Shown piece after piece: positions 63,450-64,000 of a stretch of 64,000 nt of DNA. A model generated the notes under the pieces. It ran no database searches, was not told the origin of the DNA, and saw only the letters and a list, made by a program, of their open reading frames with translations. Position 1 is the stretch's first letter. Every line of letters begins with the position of its first letter. The translations under genes were made by a program, and so were the position numbers. The stretch comes from Alentia gelatinosa (lineage: Eukaryota > Annelida > Polychaeta > Phyllodocida > Polynoidae): the NCBI GenBank assembly GCA_950022655.1, contig OX465584.1:57277789-57341788 (forward strand), given 5' to 3'.

Positions 63450-64000
63450 GTACGTCTTTAATACCTTACAGTATTGTGAAAAGTGTTATACTTAGCTTAT
63501 AGGTGAGCATTTATATTAGGAGAGATATGCTGCACTGGGAACAACATTTCAGATTGCACACATCATTCCAGAATAGATGTAGCCTTACTTCAATGCATTA
63601 TACGGATAAGCTAGACTAAGTCTATGAACTTTATCTGATGGTACAATGCATTAGAAAATACATTGTCGTATTCTATTTCCATTTAACTCCCAGAAACATC
63701 GTTCAATTAAAAAACAAGTACGCTTCTCAGTTCTAAAATTAACAACCTAAAAATCACATCGCTTTAGAAAACGAGGCGAAAACAACCAATTGATAGAAAA
63801 AAACATAATGATAAAAAAAAATCATATCGCAAAAAAGATCACCGATGTCCAAGTTGGGTTTCCAGACTCTGAACAAGTATCAGTTTAATATCCTACCAGA
63901 ATAAGCTTGAATTCAGACTAAGCTCTCTGGTGGTAAAATCTAGAGAATGAAGATTGAGTGGAGTTATTCAAAGCTTATAGAATCCTTTTTAGCTGTCTCT
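63450..64000 (+). other. SPT5 intron running off the window
   Basis: AT-rich; no exon with a phase-0 acceptor continuing SPT5 (expected start similar to V-V-x-V-R-x-Q) was found. Confidence 0.5.

Noticed and set aside
1..64000. CRISPR arrays, operons, prophage or bacterial insertion sequences
   Set aside because: No such structures; spliced genes, SINEs and MITEs show this is animal nuclear DNA.

Overview
This is a window of animal nuclear DNA: AT-rich, intron-rich and dense in transposable elements. It holds two real host genes, arranged head to head, and no prokaryotic features. A tRNA-headed SINE family, a Gmr1-like Ty3/gypsy element and many foldback MITEs suggest a marine invertebrate, perhaps a mollusc or other lophotrochozoan. 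That guess is inference; the species cannot be fixed from the sequence.

Layout. Bases 1-18,000 are a repeat landscape: a decayed Gmr1-like element on + (2.8-6.1 kb), a CR1/jockey-type non-LTR remnant on - (6.9-9.05 kb), a 16-bp minisatellite (9.5-9.7 kb), a second decayed Ty3/gypsy element on - (9.7-13.4 kb) with a LINE tail inside its integrase, and an 820-bp foldback element (15.0-15.8 kb). Bases 18,384-34,462 carry, on -, thirteen coding exons (about 1,512 codons) of a ZC3H4/ZC3H6-type CCCH zinc-finger gene, complete at its C-terminus and unresolved at its N-terminus. About 38.9-40.65 kb is the divergent promoter region. From 44,245 to the right edge runs the + strand gene for SPT5 (SUPT5H), with fourteen coding exons (594 codons) covering the acidic N-terminus, NGN and KOW1-3; the gene continues beyond the window.

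Functional link. SPT5 is the large subunit of DSIF and controls RNA polymerase II pausing and elongation. ZC3H4 is known in mammals as a Restrictor subunit (with WDR82) that stops unproductive RNA polymerase II transcription. A pro-elongation gene and an early-termination gene thus share one intergenic region.

Most notable observations. Each of the two genes appears to contain one U12-type (minor spliceosome) intron: an AT-AC intron in the ZC3H4-like gene (28,546-29,244) and a GT-AG intron in SPT5 (58,721-60,732). SPT5 also has a GC-AG intron, and a duplicated 3' splice site lies 87 bp upstream of exon 3 (measured between the two exon starts); use of the upstream copy would lead to a stop codon. 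One ZC3H4-like intron (24,133-24,425) is about 90% MITE. At least twelve copies of one hAT-like MITE occur in the window, several with target-site duplications.
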